Shown one piece after another: positions 1-8,288 of a stretch of 64,000 bases of DNA (positions are counted from its first letter, which is position 1; every line of letters begins with the position of its first letter). The notes beneath the pieces were generated by a model. It was given only the letters and a program-made list of their open reading frames with translations, was not told where the DNA came from and searched no databases. Both the position numbers and the translations under genes were made by a program. Source of the DNA: Methylibium sp. Root1272 (GTDB taxonomy: Bacteria; Pseudomonadota; Gammaproteobacteria; Burkholderiales; Burkholderiaceae_C); assembly GCF_001425905.1 (NCBI RefSeq), contig NZ_LMDY01000018.1, positions 62,001 to 126,000 on the forward strand, read 5' to 3'.

Positions 1-904
1 AGTGGGCCTCGCCGCCGCTCAGCGGCAGCCGGCGCGGCCGCTGCGATTCGAGCACCGGCCGGTCCTGCGCGAAGATGCCGTGCTGGAACGCGCGCAGCGT
101 CGCCTCGGGCGTGGCGGCATCGCCGGTGAACAACGTGAACCACACGCGGCTGCGTTCGGGTTCCAGCGGCACGACCCACAGCGCATAGGCCTCCTGCGTC
201 GCCTGAGCGTCGTCGCCGACCTGCTTGACCAGCAAGGCGCTGCAGGGTGACAGCACCTGGTAGCGGTAGTCGACCCAGGCCCCGGCGGCCGATTGCGCAC
301 TGGCCTGCGGCTGCCACGCGCGGTAGTGCGGCACGCCGGGCGCACCGTCGGCACCGAGCACCACGTCATAGGCCGGCACCTCGGTGTGGCCGCGGTCGCC
401 GAGCCAGCCCTCGTGCACGAAGGCGAAGTGCGAGGTGTCGAGAAAGTTCTCGACCACCCGCGGCGCCGAGGTCGCGACATCGTAGGGGCCGCAGACGACA
501 GCGCGGCCCGGTACCGGGCCCGGGTCGGGCAGGCAGGCCGTGGCGTCGCCATCGGGCACGACCCACAGCAGGCCGTTCGCCTCGCGCAGCGGATGGGATC
601 GCGCCGCATGGCCGGCCGCCGGCATGAAGTCGGGCAGCGCCGGGATGTGCAGGCAGCGCCCATCGCCGTCGAAGCGCCAGCCGTGGTACGGACACTCGAG
701 CTGCGCCCGGCCGTCGACCACGCGCACCGCGCCGAGCGAGAGCCGCGTGCCGCGGTGCGGACAGCGGTCGGTGAAGGCGTGCGGCGTGCCGGTCTCGTCG
801 CGCCACAGCACCAGATCCTCGTCGAACAGCGTGACCGGCAGCGGGCTGGCGCCCAGATCCTTCGCCGCGGCCACCGGATAGCACCAGCGCTGCTCGTCGT
901 TCAT
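1..904 (-). CDS. Rieske [2Fe-2S] aromatic-ring-type oxygenase, alpha subunit (3' end outside window)
   Basis: The protein starts MNDEQRWCYP and runs off the left edge after about 301 codons; relatives are about 330-350 aa. An N-terminal Rieske centre is visible (CPH at 48-50, CPYH at 71-74). The mononuclear-iron motif follows (N153, D156, H159, H164 in the order ENFLDTSHFAFVH). This is the layout of single-component-alpha Rieske oxygenases such as VanA, NdmA and HpxD. It is the last visible gene of a minus-strand run that begins with a Tsx-like channel and a BMP-type ABC importer, so a purine or related heterocycle is a plausible substrate. HpxD of Klebsiella oxidises hypoxanthine, but this genome already has xdhABC nearby. 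The reductase partner would lie outside the window. Family is clear; substrate is inference. Confidence 0.85.
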   Translation of the reverse strand, partial: MNDEQRWCYPVAAAKDLGASPLPVTLFDEDLVLWRDETGTPHAFTDRCPHRGTRLSLGAVRVVDGRAQLECPYHGWRFDGDGRCLHIPALPDFMPAAGHAARSHPLREANGLLWVVPDGDATACLPDPGPVPGRAVVCGPYDVATSAPRVVENFLDTSHFAFVHEGWLGDRGHTEVPAYDVVLGADGAPGVPHYRAWQPQASAQSAAGAWVDYRYQVLSPCSALLVKQVGDDAQATQEAYALWVVPLEPERSRVWFTLFTGDAATPEATLRAFQHGIFAQDRPVLESQRPRRLPLSGGEAH

Positions 905-936
905 CGCGCTCCCTTCTTCGTCATCGAAAGGCAGGA

Positions 937-964
937 CGCCGCCTGCGGCGCTGCGCAGGCGGCG
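937..964. terminator. Perfect 11-bp hairpin between BMP receptor and Rieske gene
   Basis: An 11-bp GC-only stem (937-947 with 954-964) closes a 6-nt loop in the 105-bp gap between two minus-strand genes. No T-run follows on either strand, so it may be an RNA-stabilising or processing hairpin rather than a full intrinsic terminator. It would lower Rieske expression relative to the receptor gene. Confidence 0.4.
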
Positions 965-1009
965 TACCGGACCGCAGGGCCGCGCCGGGGGCGCGGCGAC
1001 GCGAGTCGC

Positions 1010-2164
1010 CTACTTGGCCGACGGTATCTTGCCTTCGACGCCCTTCACGTAGAAGTCGATCTTGTCCTTCCAGGCCTGGTCGGCCGCCACGCCCTTGGCC
1101 AGCACCTCCTTGCCGTCGTTGGTGACGACCGGGCCGGTGAAGACCTCGAAGGTTCCGGCCTTCATGCCGGCCTTCGCCTCGTCGACCTTCTTCTTGGTGT
1201 CCTCGGGCACCACGTCGGCCACCTTGACCAGATCGTTCTGGCCTTCCTTGACGCCCCACACGGTGCGCTCGCTCTTCCAGGTCCCGTCCATCACGTCCTT
1301 GACGGCCTTCTTGTAGTAGCCGCCCCAATCGACGATGCAGCTCGCCAGGTGGGCCTTGGGCGCGAAGGCGCTCATGTCGCTGTCCCAGCCGAAGGCGTAC
1401 TTGCCATTCTTCTCGGCGGTCTGCAGAACGGCCGAGGAATCGGTGTTCTGCAGCAGCACGTCGGCACCGCCGTTGATCAGCGACTGCGCGGCCTCGCCTT
1501 CCTTCGGCGGATCGAACCAGGTGCTCACCCACACCACCTTGGTCTTGATCTTCGGGTTCACGCTCTGCGCGCCCAGCGTGTAGGCGTTGATGTTGCGCAG
1601 CACCTCGGGGATCGGGAAGGAGCCGACGAAGCCGATCGTCCCGCTCTTGCTCATCGTGCCGGCGATGATGCCGGCCACATAGGCGTCCTCGTAGAACTTG
1701 GCGTCGTAGAGGCGCATGTTCGGCGCCATCTTGTAGCCAGTGGCGTGCTCGAACTTCACGTCCGGGAACTCGCCGGCCACCTTCAGCATCGGCTCCATGT
1801 AGCCGAACGAGGTGGCGAAGATGATCTTGTTGCCCTGGGCCGCCAGATCGCGGATCACGCGCTCGGCATCGGCCCCTTCGGGCACCTTCTCGACGATGGT
1901 GGTCTTGACCTTGTCGCCGAACTCCGCCTCGACGGCCTTGCGGCCCTGGTCGTGGGCGTAGGTCCAGCCGGCGTCGCCAACCGGACCGACGTAGACCCAG
2001 GCGGCCTTCAGCGGCTCCGCGGCCGGGGCGGCGGCAGGCGCCGTGGTCGGCGCGGGCGCGGCCGGCTCCTCCTTCTTGCCGCAGCCCATCAGCGCCGCGC
2101 TCGCCGCGAGGGACGACAGGGCCGCCAGTTTCAGCAGCGCGCGGCGCTGGCTCGGTAGGTTCAT
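1010..2164 (-). CDS. BMP-family ABC transporter substrate-binding lipoprotein (system 1)
   Basis: This 384-aa protein has a lipoprotein signal: basic N-terminus with RR at 7-8, hydrophobic stretch, and lipobox LMGC with Cys28, followed by an Ala/Pro-rich linker to about residue 50. The rest matches the BMP/PnrA (Med) family of periplasmic receptors that bind nucleosides and related compounds; segments such as AWVYVGPVGDAGWTYAHDQG and GSFPIPEVLRNINAYTLGAQ are typical. It is the receptor for the two permeases and ATPase encoded just upstream on the same strand. The neighbouring guanine deaminase, xanthine dehydrogenase and Tsx-like channel suggest a purine nucleobase or nucleoside ligand (inference). 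Confidence 0.9.
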   Translation of the reverse strand: MNLPSQRRALLKLAALSSLAASAALMGCGKKEEPAAPAPTTAPAAAPAAEPLKAAWVYVGPVGDAGWTYAHDQGRKAVEAEFGDKVKTTIVEKVPEGADAERVIRDLAAQGNKIIFATSFGYMEPMLKVAGEFPDVKFEHATGYKMAPNMRLYDAKFYEDAYVAGIIAGTMSKSGTIGFVGSFPIPEVLRNINAYTLGAQSVNPKIKTKVVWVSTWFDPPKEGEAAQSLINGGADVLLQNTDSSAVLQTAEKNGKYAFGWDSDMSAFAPKAHLASCIVDWGGYYKKAVKDVMDGTWKSERTVWGVKEGQNDLVKVADVVPEDTKKKVDEAKAGMKAGTFEVFTGPVVTNDGKEVLAKGVAADQAWKDKIDFYVKGVEGKIPSAK

Positions 2165-2222
2165 GTTGACTCCTGTGAGGCGAAGGATGAAGAAAGAAGA
2201 GAGGGCCCGGCCGGCCTGCCCG

Positions 2223-3143
2223 TCACGAACCGGGATGGAAAGGCTTGCCGAGCGAGGCGGGCATGTTGATGCGGATCCACAGCGGGTTGCGCGAGATGAG
2301 GGCGAGCACGACGATCGTGGCGATGTAGGGCAGCATCGACAGCAGCTGGCTCGACACCTCCACGCCCGCGCCCTGCAACGCGAACTGCAGCATCGTCACG
2401 CCGCCGAACAGATAGGCACCGAGCAAGACACGTGCCGGTCGCCAGGTGGCGAAGGTGGTGAGCGCCAGCGCGATCCAGCCGCGCCCGGCCACCAGACCCT
2501 CGACCCACAGCGGCGCGTACACCACCGACAGGAAGGCACCGGCCACGCCGCACAGCGCGCCGCCGGCCACCACCGCGGCGAAGCGGATCGAGCGCACCGG
2601 GTAGCCCAGCGCATGGGCGGACTCGGGCGACTCGCCGACCGCGCGCAGCACCAGCCCGGCGCGGCTGCGGTACAGGAACCAGCTCAGCCCGAGCACCGCG
2701 GCGATCGCCAGGTAGACCATCGGGTGCTGGCGGAACAGCGCCGGACCGAAGAAGGGGATGTCGGCCAGCAGCGGGATCTCGAACGGCGCGCGATCGGCCA
2801 GCTTCTTGCCCACCAGGTCGACGCCGACGAAGGCCGAGAAGCCCGCGCCGAACAGGCTCAGCGCCAGGCCGGTCGCGTACTGGTTGGTGTTGAGGCCGAT
2901 CACGAGCAGCGCGAACAGCGCCGCCATCGCCATGCCGGCCAGCGCGCCGGCCGCGAAGGCCAGCGTGTCGCTGCCGGTGTACAGCGCCGCGGCGAAGCCG
3001 GCGATCGCGGCGACCAGCATCATCCCCTCGGCGCCGAGGTTCAGCACCCCGGCCTTCTCGTTCAGCAGCAGGCCCAGCCCGGCGATGGCCAGCGGCGTGC
3101 CCGAGGCCAGCGTCGCGGCGATCAGCAGCGCGACCTCGTTCAT
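2223..3143 (-). CDS. BMP-type ABC transporter permease, second (short) subunit
   Basis: A 306-aa inner-membrane permease of the BPD_transp_2 family starting MNEVALLIAATLASG. The conserved LNEKAGVLNLGAEGMML segment near residue 30 and about eight to nine hydrophobic helices are visible. The start codon overlaps the stop of the upstream permease as ATGA (3140-3143), indicating translational coupling. It pairs with the long permease and the double ATPase to form the importer. Ligand is not shown by this subunit. Confidence 0.9.
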   Translation of the reverse strand: MNEVALLIAATLASGTPLAIAGLGLLLNEKAGVLNLGAEGMMLVAAIAGFAAALYTGSDTLAFAAGALAGMAMAALFALLVIGLNTNQYATGLALSLFGAGFSAFVGVDLVGKKLADRAPFEIPLLADIPFFGPALFRQHPMVYLAIAAVLGLSWFLYRSRAGLVLRAVGESPESAHALGYPVRSIRFAAVVAGGALCGVAGAFLSVVYAPLWVEGLVAGRGWIALALTTFATWRPARVLLGAYLFGGVTMLQFALQGAGVEVSSQLLSMLPYIATIVVLALISRNPLWIRINMPASLGKPFHPGS

Positions 3144-4303
3144 GGCGCCGACTCCTCGACCGAGCGGCCGCCGCGGGTCCGGCTCCGCCGGCCCGCCAGC
3201 GGCGCCCCCCCGGGGGGGAGCGGCGCAGCCGCAACGGGGGGGCTCCATTTCACGCGGTAGTGGATCAAGGTATCGCAGGCCAGCAGCAGGAACAGCAGCA
3301 GACCCTGGAACACGCCGGTCAGCGCGTTCGGCAGACCCAGGCGCGACTGGCCGAGTTCGCCGCCGATCAGCAGCATCGACAGCAGCACGCCGGAGAACAC
3401 GATGCCCAGCGGATGCAGGCGGCCGACGAAGCAGACGATGATCGCGGTGAAGCCATAGCCGGTAGAGACATGCGGCGTGAGCTGGCGCAGCGGCCCGGCC
3501 GCCTCCATCGCACCGGCCAGGCCGGCCATGCCGCCCGACATCAGCAGCGCGGTCCACAGCGAGGCGCGCGCCGAAAAGCCGGCATAGCGCGCCGCCGCCG
3601 GCGCCAGCCCGCCGACCTGCAACTGGTAGCCGCGCCAGGAGCGGAACAGGAAGACCCAGAACAGCACCACCATCACCAGCGCCAGCACGAAGCCCCAGTG
3701 CAGCCGCGAGCCCGGCAGCAGGGTCGGCAGCCAGGTCGACGCGTCGAAGGTCTTCGTCTGCGGGAAGTTGAAGCCGCCCGGATCCTTCCAGGGCACGAAC
3801 ACCAGGTAGTTCAGCAGTTGCTGGGCCACGTAGACCAGCATCAGGCTGACCAGGATCTCGCTGGCGTTGAAGCGGTCGCGCAGCAGCGCGGTGACGGCCG
3901 CCCAGGCCATGCCGCCCACCACGCCGGCCAGCAGCACCAGCGGCGAGTACAGGCCCCGCACGCCGCTGACGCCCAGGTTGGTGAGCCACAGCGCGACGCC
4001 GCCGCCGGCGATGGCGCCGAGCAAGAACTGCCCTTCGGCGCCGATGTTCCAGACGTTCGAGCGGTAGCAGACCGCGAGGCCCAGCGCGCACAGGATCAGC
4101 GGCGTGGCCTTCAGCAGCACCTCCGATACCGAGCGCAGGCCGTTCAGCGGCTCGAGGAAGAAGATGCCCAGGCCCTTCAGCGGGTCCTTGCCGAGCGCGA
4201 CGAACAGCAGGCTGGCCAGCAGCACGGTGAGCGCCAGCGCGATCAGCGGCGACGCCAGCGACATCGCCTGCGACGGCTGGGCCCGGGCCTCGAGCTTAAG
4301 CAT
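3140..4303 (-). CDS. BMP-type ABC transporter permease, first (long) subunit
   Basis: A 387-aa permease starting MLKLEARAQPSQAM. Its ATG overlaps the end of the ATPase gene by 8 nt, which decides the start; an in-frame ATG 21 nt upstream lies deeper inside the ATPase gene. The YRSNVWNIGAEGQFLLGAIA segment is the hallmark of the first permease in BMP/simple-sugar importers. Many hydrophobic helices span residues 20-350. The last ~35 residues (Pro/Gly/Arg-rich, after HYRVKWS) are encoded by a palindromic GC repeat and look like a late addition to the C-terminus rather than conserved permease. Confidence 0.88.
   Translation of the reverse strand: MLKLEARAQPSQAMSLASPLIALALTVLLASLLFVALGKDPLKGLGIFFLEPLNGLRSVSEVLLKATPLILCALGLAVCYRSNVWNIGAEGQFLLGAIAGGGVALWLTNLGVSGVRGLYSPLVLLAGVVGGMAWAAVTALLRDRFNASEILVSLMLVYVAQQLLNYLVFVPWKDPGGFNFPQTKTFDASTWLPTLLPGSRLHWGFVLALVMVVLFWVFLFRSWRGYQLQVGGLAPAAARYAGFSARASLWTALLMSGGMAGLAGAMEAAGPLRQLTPHVSTGYGFTAIIVCFVGRLHPLGIVFSGVLLSMLLIGGELGQSRLGLPNALTGVFQGLLLFLLLACDTLIHYRVKWSPPVAAAPLPPGGAPLAGRRSRTRGGRSVEESAP
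3170..3245. repeat. GC-rich palindromic repeat inside the 3' end of a permease gene
   Basis: Runs of C and G (around 3207-3220) form a CCCCCCCGGGGGGG palindrome flanked by inverted AGCGGCGC/GCGCCGCT-like pieces, ending in a further G-run at 3235-3242. This style of GC palindrome is common in intergenic DNA of Burkholderiales. Here it is read as the C-terminal tail of the long permease. Confidence 0.5.
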
Positions 4304-5819
4304 GGCGCAGGTCCCCGGGGGCATCGGCCTTCGGCCACAGGCCGCTCATCCACTCGCCGATCAGCTCGACCGTGGTCCGCATCGTCGCGACGCTCGGGCT
4401 CAGGCGGCCCTGCGCGATGACCAGCAGGCGGTCGCTGATCTCGAACAGCTCGTCGAGCTCCTCGCTGACCACCAGCACCGCGCAGCCTTCGTCGCGCAGC
4501 TTCAGCAGCGCGCCGCGGATCTGTGCGGCCGCACCGACGTCGACGCCCCAGGTCGGCTGCGAGACGATCAGCAGCTTCGGCCGCGCGTCGATCTCGCGGC
4601 CGACGATGAACTTCTGCAGGTTGCCGCCCGACAGGCTCTTCGCGGCCGCCTTCGGCCCGCCAGCCTTGACATTGAAGGCGGCGATCAGCGCCGTGGCCAG
4701 GCGCTGCACCTGGGCCATGCGCAGCCAGCCACCGCGGCCCACCGCCTCGGTGCGCGTCAGCAGCGTGTTCGCGGCGAGCGACAGCGTCGGCACCGCGCCG
4801 CGCCCCAGCCGCTCCTCGGGCACGAAGTGCAGGCCCAGCGCGCGGCGGGCGCGCGGCGGCTGCCGGCCGATGTCCTGCCCGAACAGCTTCACCGCGCCGA
4901 GCGGCGCGCGCGGGTCTTCGCCCGACAGCGCGGCCATCAGCTCCTGCTGGCCATTGCCCGAGACGCCGGCCACACCGACGATCTCGCCGGCCTTCACCTC
5001 GAAGCCGATGTCCTTCAGGTCGGTGCCGAACGGCGACTGCTTCGCGAGTGTCAGGCCGCTCACCTGCAGTGCCACGTCGCCGAGGCGCGCCTGGATGTGC
5101 TGCAGCTTCGGCGGCTCGGCGCCGATCATCAGCCGCGACAGGTCGGCATTGCCGACGGTGCGCGGATCGACCTCGCCGGTGACCTTGCCGCCGCGCAGCA
5201 CCGTGCAGTGGTGGCACAGCGCGCGGATCTCGTCGAGCTTGTGGCTGATGTAGAGGATGGAGCAGCCGCGCTCGGCCAGCTGGCGCAGCGTGACGAACAG
5301 CGTCTCGACGGCCTGCGGCGTCAGCACCGAGGTCGGCTCGTCGAGGATCAGCAGCTTGGGATCGGTGAGCAGCGCGCGCACGATCTCGACGCGCTGACGC
5401 TCGCCGACCGACAGTGAATGCACCGGCCGCTGCGGGTCGACCTCGAGCCCGTAGACCTTGGAGACCTCCACGATGCGCGCCGTCACCTCGGCCAGCGACA
5501 GGCTCTTGTCGAGGCCGAGCCACACGTTCTCGGCCGCCGTCAGGGTGTCGAACAGGCTGAAGTGCTGGTAGACCATGCTGATGCCGAGCTGGCGCGCCTG
5601 CGCCGGGCTCGCGATCTGCACCTGGCGGCCGTCCCAGATCATCTCGCCGGCGTCGGGCCGCACGGCGCCGTAGATGATCTTCATCAACGTGGACTTGCCC
5701 GCACCGTTCTCGCCCAGCACCGCATGGATCTGGCCCGGCGCCACGCGCAGGCTCACGCCGTCGTTGGCCTTGACGGCGGGGTACTGCTTGCTGATGCCGA
5801 GGAGTTCGAGACGGAGCAT
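4296..5819 (-). CDS. BMP-type ABC transporter ATP-binding protein with two NBDs (system 1)
   Basis: A 507-aa cytoplasmic ATPase with two tandem nucleotide-binding domains, as in sugar and nucleoside importers. NBD1 has Walker [10 protein letters not shown] at 36-44, signature LSVGERQRVEI and Walker [17 protein letters not shown]2 (about 250-507) has a degenerate Walker A (GVSGNGQQE) and signature LSGGNLQKFI. It follows the outer-membrane channel gene after 51 nt and overlaps the next permease by 8 nt, so the five transport genes form one operon. Confidence 0.93.
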   Translation of the reverse strand: MLRLELLGISKQYPAVKANDGVSLRVAPGQIHAVLGENGAGKSTLMKIIYGAVRPDAGEMIWDGRQVQIASPAQARQLGISMVYQHFSLFDTLTAAENVWLGLDKSLSLAEVTARIVEVSKVYGLEVDPQRPVHSLSVGERQRVEIVRALLTDPKLLILDEPTSVLTPQAVETLFVTLRQLAERGCSILYISHKLDEIRALCHHCTVLRGGKVTGEVDPRTVGNADLSRLMIGAEPPKLQHIQARLGDVALQVSGLTLAKQSPFGTDLKDIGFEVKAGEIVGVAGVSGNGQQELMAALSGEDPRAPLGAVKLFGQDIGRQPPRARRALGLHFVPEERLGRGAVPTLSLAANTLLTRTEAVGRGGWLRMAQVQRLATALIAAFNVKAGGPKAAAKSLSGGNLQKFIVGREIDARPKLLIVSQPTWGVDVGAAAQIRGALLKLRDEGCAVLVVSEELDELFEISDRLLVIAQGRLSPSVATMRTTVELIGEWMSGLWPKADAPGDLRHA

Positions 5820-5870
5820 GGGCGGCAGACGGTCAGGGGCGAGCCGGGGGAGCGGCTCGCCCGCTGCAGA

Positions 5871-6734
5871 TCAGAAGTGGTACTCGGCCCGGATCATCGG
5901 CGTGCGCGCGGTCGCACCGTCGCCGGCCCCCGGGGTCTCGGTCGGGTTGCCGAACTTGTTCTTCCAGTACTCGTAGGCGAGGCCCACCTTGAAGGTGCCC
6001 TTGGGGCCGCCGGCCAGCACGCCGACGTCGAGCATCAGCTTCATGTCGATGTGGGTCTCGGGCTTGGTCGGGCCGCCGAACTCGTTGGTGCCCTTGTCGC
6101 CGATGTAGAGCGCATAGCCCTCGAAGGCCAGCGGCAGGCTGCCGATCGGGATGCCCCACTCCGCCGCCAGTGCCGGATGGGTGTCGTAGGTGTAGCGGTC
6201 GGCGATGCCCTTGGGCGAGTTGCTTTCCTTGAAGGCCAGCAGCGAGAGGTTGGCGAAGCCCGGCACGTCGAACATCACCGTCGGGCCGAACACGAACATG
6301 CGCTTCTTCGACGCGTAGCCGTCGTTCTTGGTGTTCCAGTCGAAGCCGGCGGTGAAGCCGAAGCCGCGCACCGGGCCGACCTTGAGGTCCTTGCTCATGA
6401 CCTTGCCGAAGTCGAGCAGGTGGCGGTAGACGATGTAGACCTCCTGCGCACCGGAGGCACCGGGCGTGCCGTCGCCCGGATCGTTGCGGTCCGACAGCAG
6501 CAGGTCGGCGTTGAAGAAGTTGACGCCGTACTTGTAGCCGCTCACATGCGTGAGGCCGACGATCGTCTTGGTGATGTCGTTGCGCGATCCGTCGGGGTTG
6601 TTGTTGTAGGGCTCGGCGAACTTGGTGCCGTAACGAACGCTGATCGCGGTGTCGCTCCAGTCGGCGGCGAAGCTGGTGCAGCTCAGCGCGGCAAGCGCGA
6701 GCGCCAGGGCGGTCTTGCAGGTCGGATTCATCAT
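5871..6734 (-). CDS. Tsx-like outer-membrane channel (putative nucleoside/nucleobase porin)
   Basis: A 287-aa protein with a Sec signal peptide (MMNPTCKTALALALAALSC, cleavage after about SFA-A). The mature part alternates polar and aromatic residues in beta-strand style and ends in IRAEYHF, the C-terminal Phe signature of outer-membrane barrels. Its spacing and length suit a 12-strand Tsx-type nucleoside channel. Being first in the operon with the BMP importer, it likely brings the same ligand across the outer membrane. A bipartite operator-like site lies about 100 nt upstream. Tsx assignment is by overall resemblance and context, not by a decisive motif. Confidence 0.7.
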   Translation of the reverse strand: MMNPTCKTALALALAALSCTSFAADWSDTAISVRYGTKFAEPYNNNPDGSRNDITKTIVGLTHVSGYKYGVNFFNADLLLSDRNDPGDGTPGASGAQEVYIVYRHLLDFGKVMSKDLKVGPVRGFGFTAGFDWNTKNDGYASKKRMFVFGPTVMFDVPGFANLSLLAFKESNSPKGIADRYTYDTHPALAAEWGIPIGSLPLAFEGYALYIGDKGTNEFGGPTKPETHIDMKLMLDVGVLAGGPKGTFKVGLAYEYWKNKFGNPTETPGAGDGATARTPMIRAEYHF

Positions 6735-6837
6735 GGTCCTTCGGAGGAGTGGTGAGGCGTCGGACCGCAACTTCCGTACCAGAAGAAAAGGCCTCTCCAG
6801 CGGCCCGGATGCCACCAAAGGAGGCATCGCACTTTTG

Positions 6838-6855
6838 GTATACCAATTTGTGCAC
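6838..6855 (-). promoter_or_regulatory. Operator-like bipartite motif GTATAC-N6-GTGCAC
   Basis: GTATAC (6838-6843) sits inside the 12-bp palindrome TTGGTATACCAA (6835-6846). It is followed after 6 nt by GTGCAC (6850-6855) and CCA-type flank. The site lies in the 196-nt gap upstream of the Tsx/BMP operon. Matching sites with identical spacing occur at 31682, 37196 and 42101. GTATAC-centred palindromes are typical of FCD-type GntR regulators, two of which are encoded in this purine/ureide region. Confidence 0.6.
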
Positions 6856-6930
6856 CATGTTGAATCCAACGACGAACCGGTTCGCCCACCGTCGATGCGG
6901 CCGGTGCTCGACGAGCCCGCGGACCCGCGT

Positions 6931-8268
6931 TCAGCCGCGCTCGTGGCGGCACGCACCGGCCACGTAGGTCGCGACCAGATTGCGCTCGTCGCCCAATGTC
7001 ATCCAGGCGAACACGCGCTCGTGCAGCGCGGCCAGCGGCGACACGCCGGCACGGCCGCGGCGCGCCACCGCATCGCGGTGTGTCGCGACCGGACCGACCG
7101 CCCAGTCCCACACCGCCAGGTCGGCCAGCACGCCGTTGCCGAGGTGACCGATCTCGTGCGCCAGGCCCAGCGCCTCGGCAGCGCCGCGCGTCGCGGCATG
7201 CATCGCCTTCCAGGCGCTGAGCTTCACGCCGCGCAGCGCCTGCACCTTGTAGGCGTCGGCCAGCGTGCGCAGCATCGACAGGCTGGTGCCGCCCCCCACG
7301 TCGCTGGCCATCGACACGCGGTAGCCGGTGTCGACCGCGGCCTGCCAGTCGAACAGCCCGCTGCCGAGGAACAGGTTGCTGGACGGGCAGAAGGCGATCT
7401 GCGCGCCGGTGTCGCGCAGCAGCGCGCGGTCGGTGTCGTCGAGCCAGATGCCGTGCGCCAGCACCGCGCGCTCGTGCAGCAGGCCGTGGCGGTGGTAGAC
7501 GTCGAGGTAGCTGCGCGCCTCGGGGAACAGCTCGGCGATCCAGCGCACCTCGTCGGTGTTCTCCGCCACGTGGGTCTGCATGTAGACGCCCGGGTGTTCG
7601 CGGCACAGCCGACCGGCCATCGCCAGTTGCTCGGGCGTGCTGGTGGCTGCGAAACGCACCGTCACCGCATAGGACAGGCGGCCGTTGCCATGCCAGCGCG
7701 CGATCAGCTCGGCGCAATCGCGCTCGGCCTGCAGCACGTCGTCGCGCAGGCCATCGGGCGCGTGGCGGTCCATCAGCACCTTGCCGGCGACGAGCCGCAT
7801 GCCGCGCGAGCGGGCCGACGCGAACAGCGCCTCGGTCGCGACCTTGTGCACCGTGGGGAACACCACCGCCGACGTGGTGCCGTGCGCCAGCAGCGCATCG
7901 ACGAAGCGCTCGGCGCCGCTGGCCGCCACCAGCGGATCGGCATAGCGCAGCTCGGCCGGGAAGGTGTAGGTGTTCAGCCACTCGAGCAGCGCGGTGCCGT
8001 AGCTCGCGATCACGTCGAGCTGCGGGCAGTGCACGTGGGTGTCGATGAAGCCCGGCGTGATCAGCCGCCCCGCGTGGTCCACGCGCTGCCAGCTCGCGTC
8101 GGGGCCACTGCCGGCGCGGGCCGGCTCGGCGCCGACGATGCGGCCGTCCTCGACCAGCAGCCAGTGGTCGGGCCGGTAGCGCACGCCGGCGGCGTCGCCG
8201 GGCGCTGCGAAGCCGGGATCGGCCTCGATGTCGAGCAGGTCGCCGAACAGGGCCAGCCGCTTGCTCAT
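6931..8268 (-). CDS. guaD: Guanine deaminase
   Basis: A 445-aa amidohydrolase that hydrolyses guanine to xanthine and ammonia. The metal-binding motif PGFIDTHVHCPQ places H78 and H80; further ligands are in MQTHVAENTDEV, VLAHGIWL and MASDVGGGTS. The CPQ after HxH and the EWLNTYTFPAE segment are diagnostic of guanine deaminase within the family. A GGAGCG ribosome site precedes the ATG. The gene follows the LysR regulator by 20 nt on the same strand, and its product feeds the divergently encoded xanthine dehydrogenase. Confidence 0.95.
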   Translation of the reverse strand: MSKRLALFGDLLDIEADPGFAAPGDAAGVRYRPDHWLLVEDGRIVGAEPARAGSGPDASWQRVDHAGRLITPGFIDTHVHCPQLDVIASYGTALLEWLNTYTFPAELRYADPLVAASGAERFVDALLAHGTTSAVVFPTVHKVATEALFASARSRGMRLVAGKVLMDRHAPDGLRDDVLQAERDCAELIARWHGNGRLSYAVTVRFAATSTPEQLAMAGRLCREHPGVYMQTHVAENTDEVRWIAELFPEARSYLDVYHRHGLLHERAVLAHGIWLDDTDRALLRDTGAQIAFCPSSNLFLGSGLFDWQAAVDTGYRVSMASDVGGGTSLSMLRTLADAYKVQALRGVKLSAWKAMHAATRGAAEALGLAHEIGHLGNGVLADLAVWDWAVGPVATHRDAVARRGRAGVSPLAALHERVFAWMTLGDERNLVATYVAGACRHERG

Positions 8269-8288
8269 GTGGCGCTCCGGTGAGTGGA

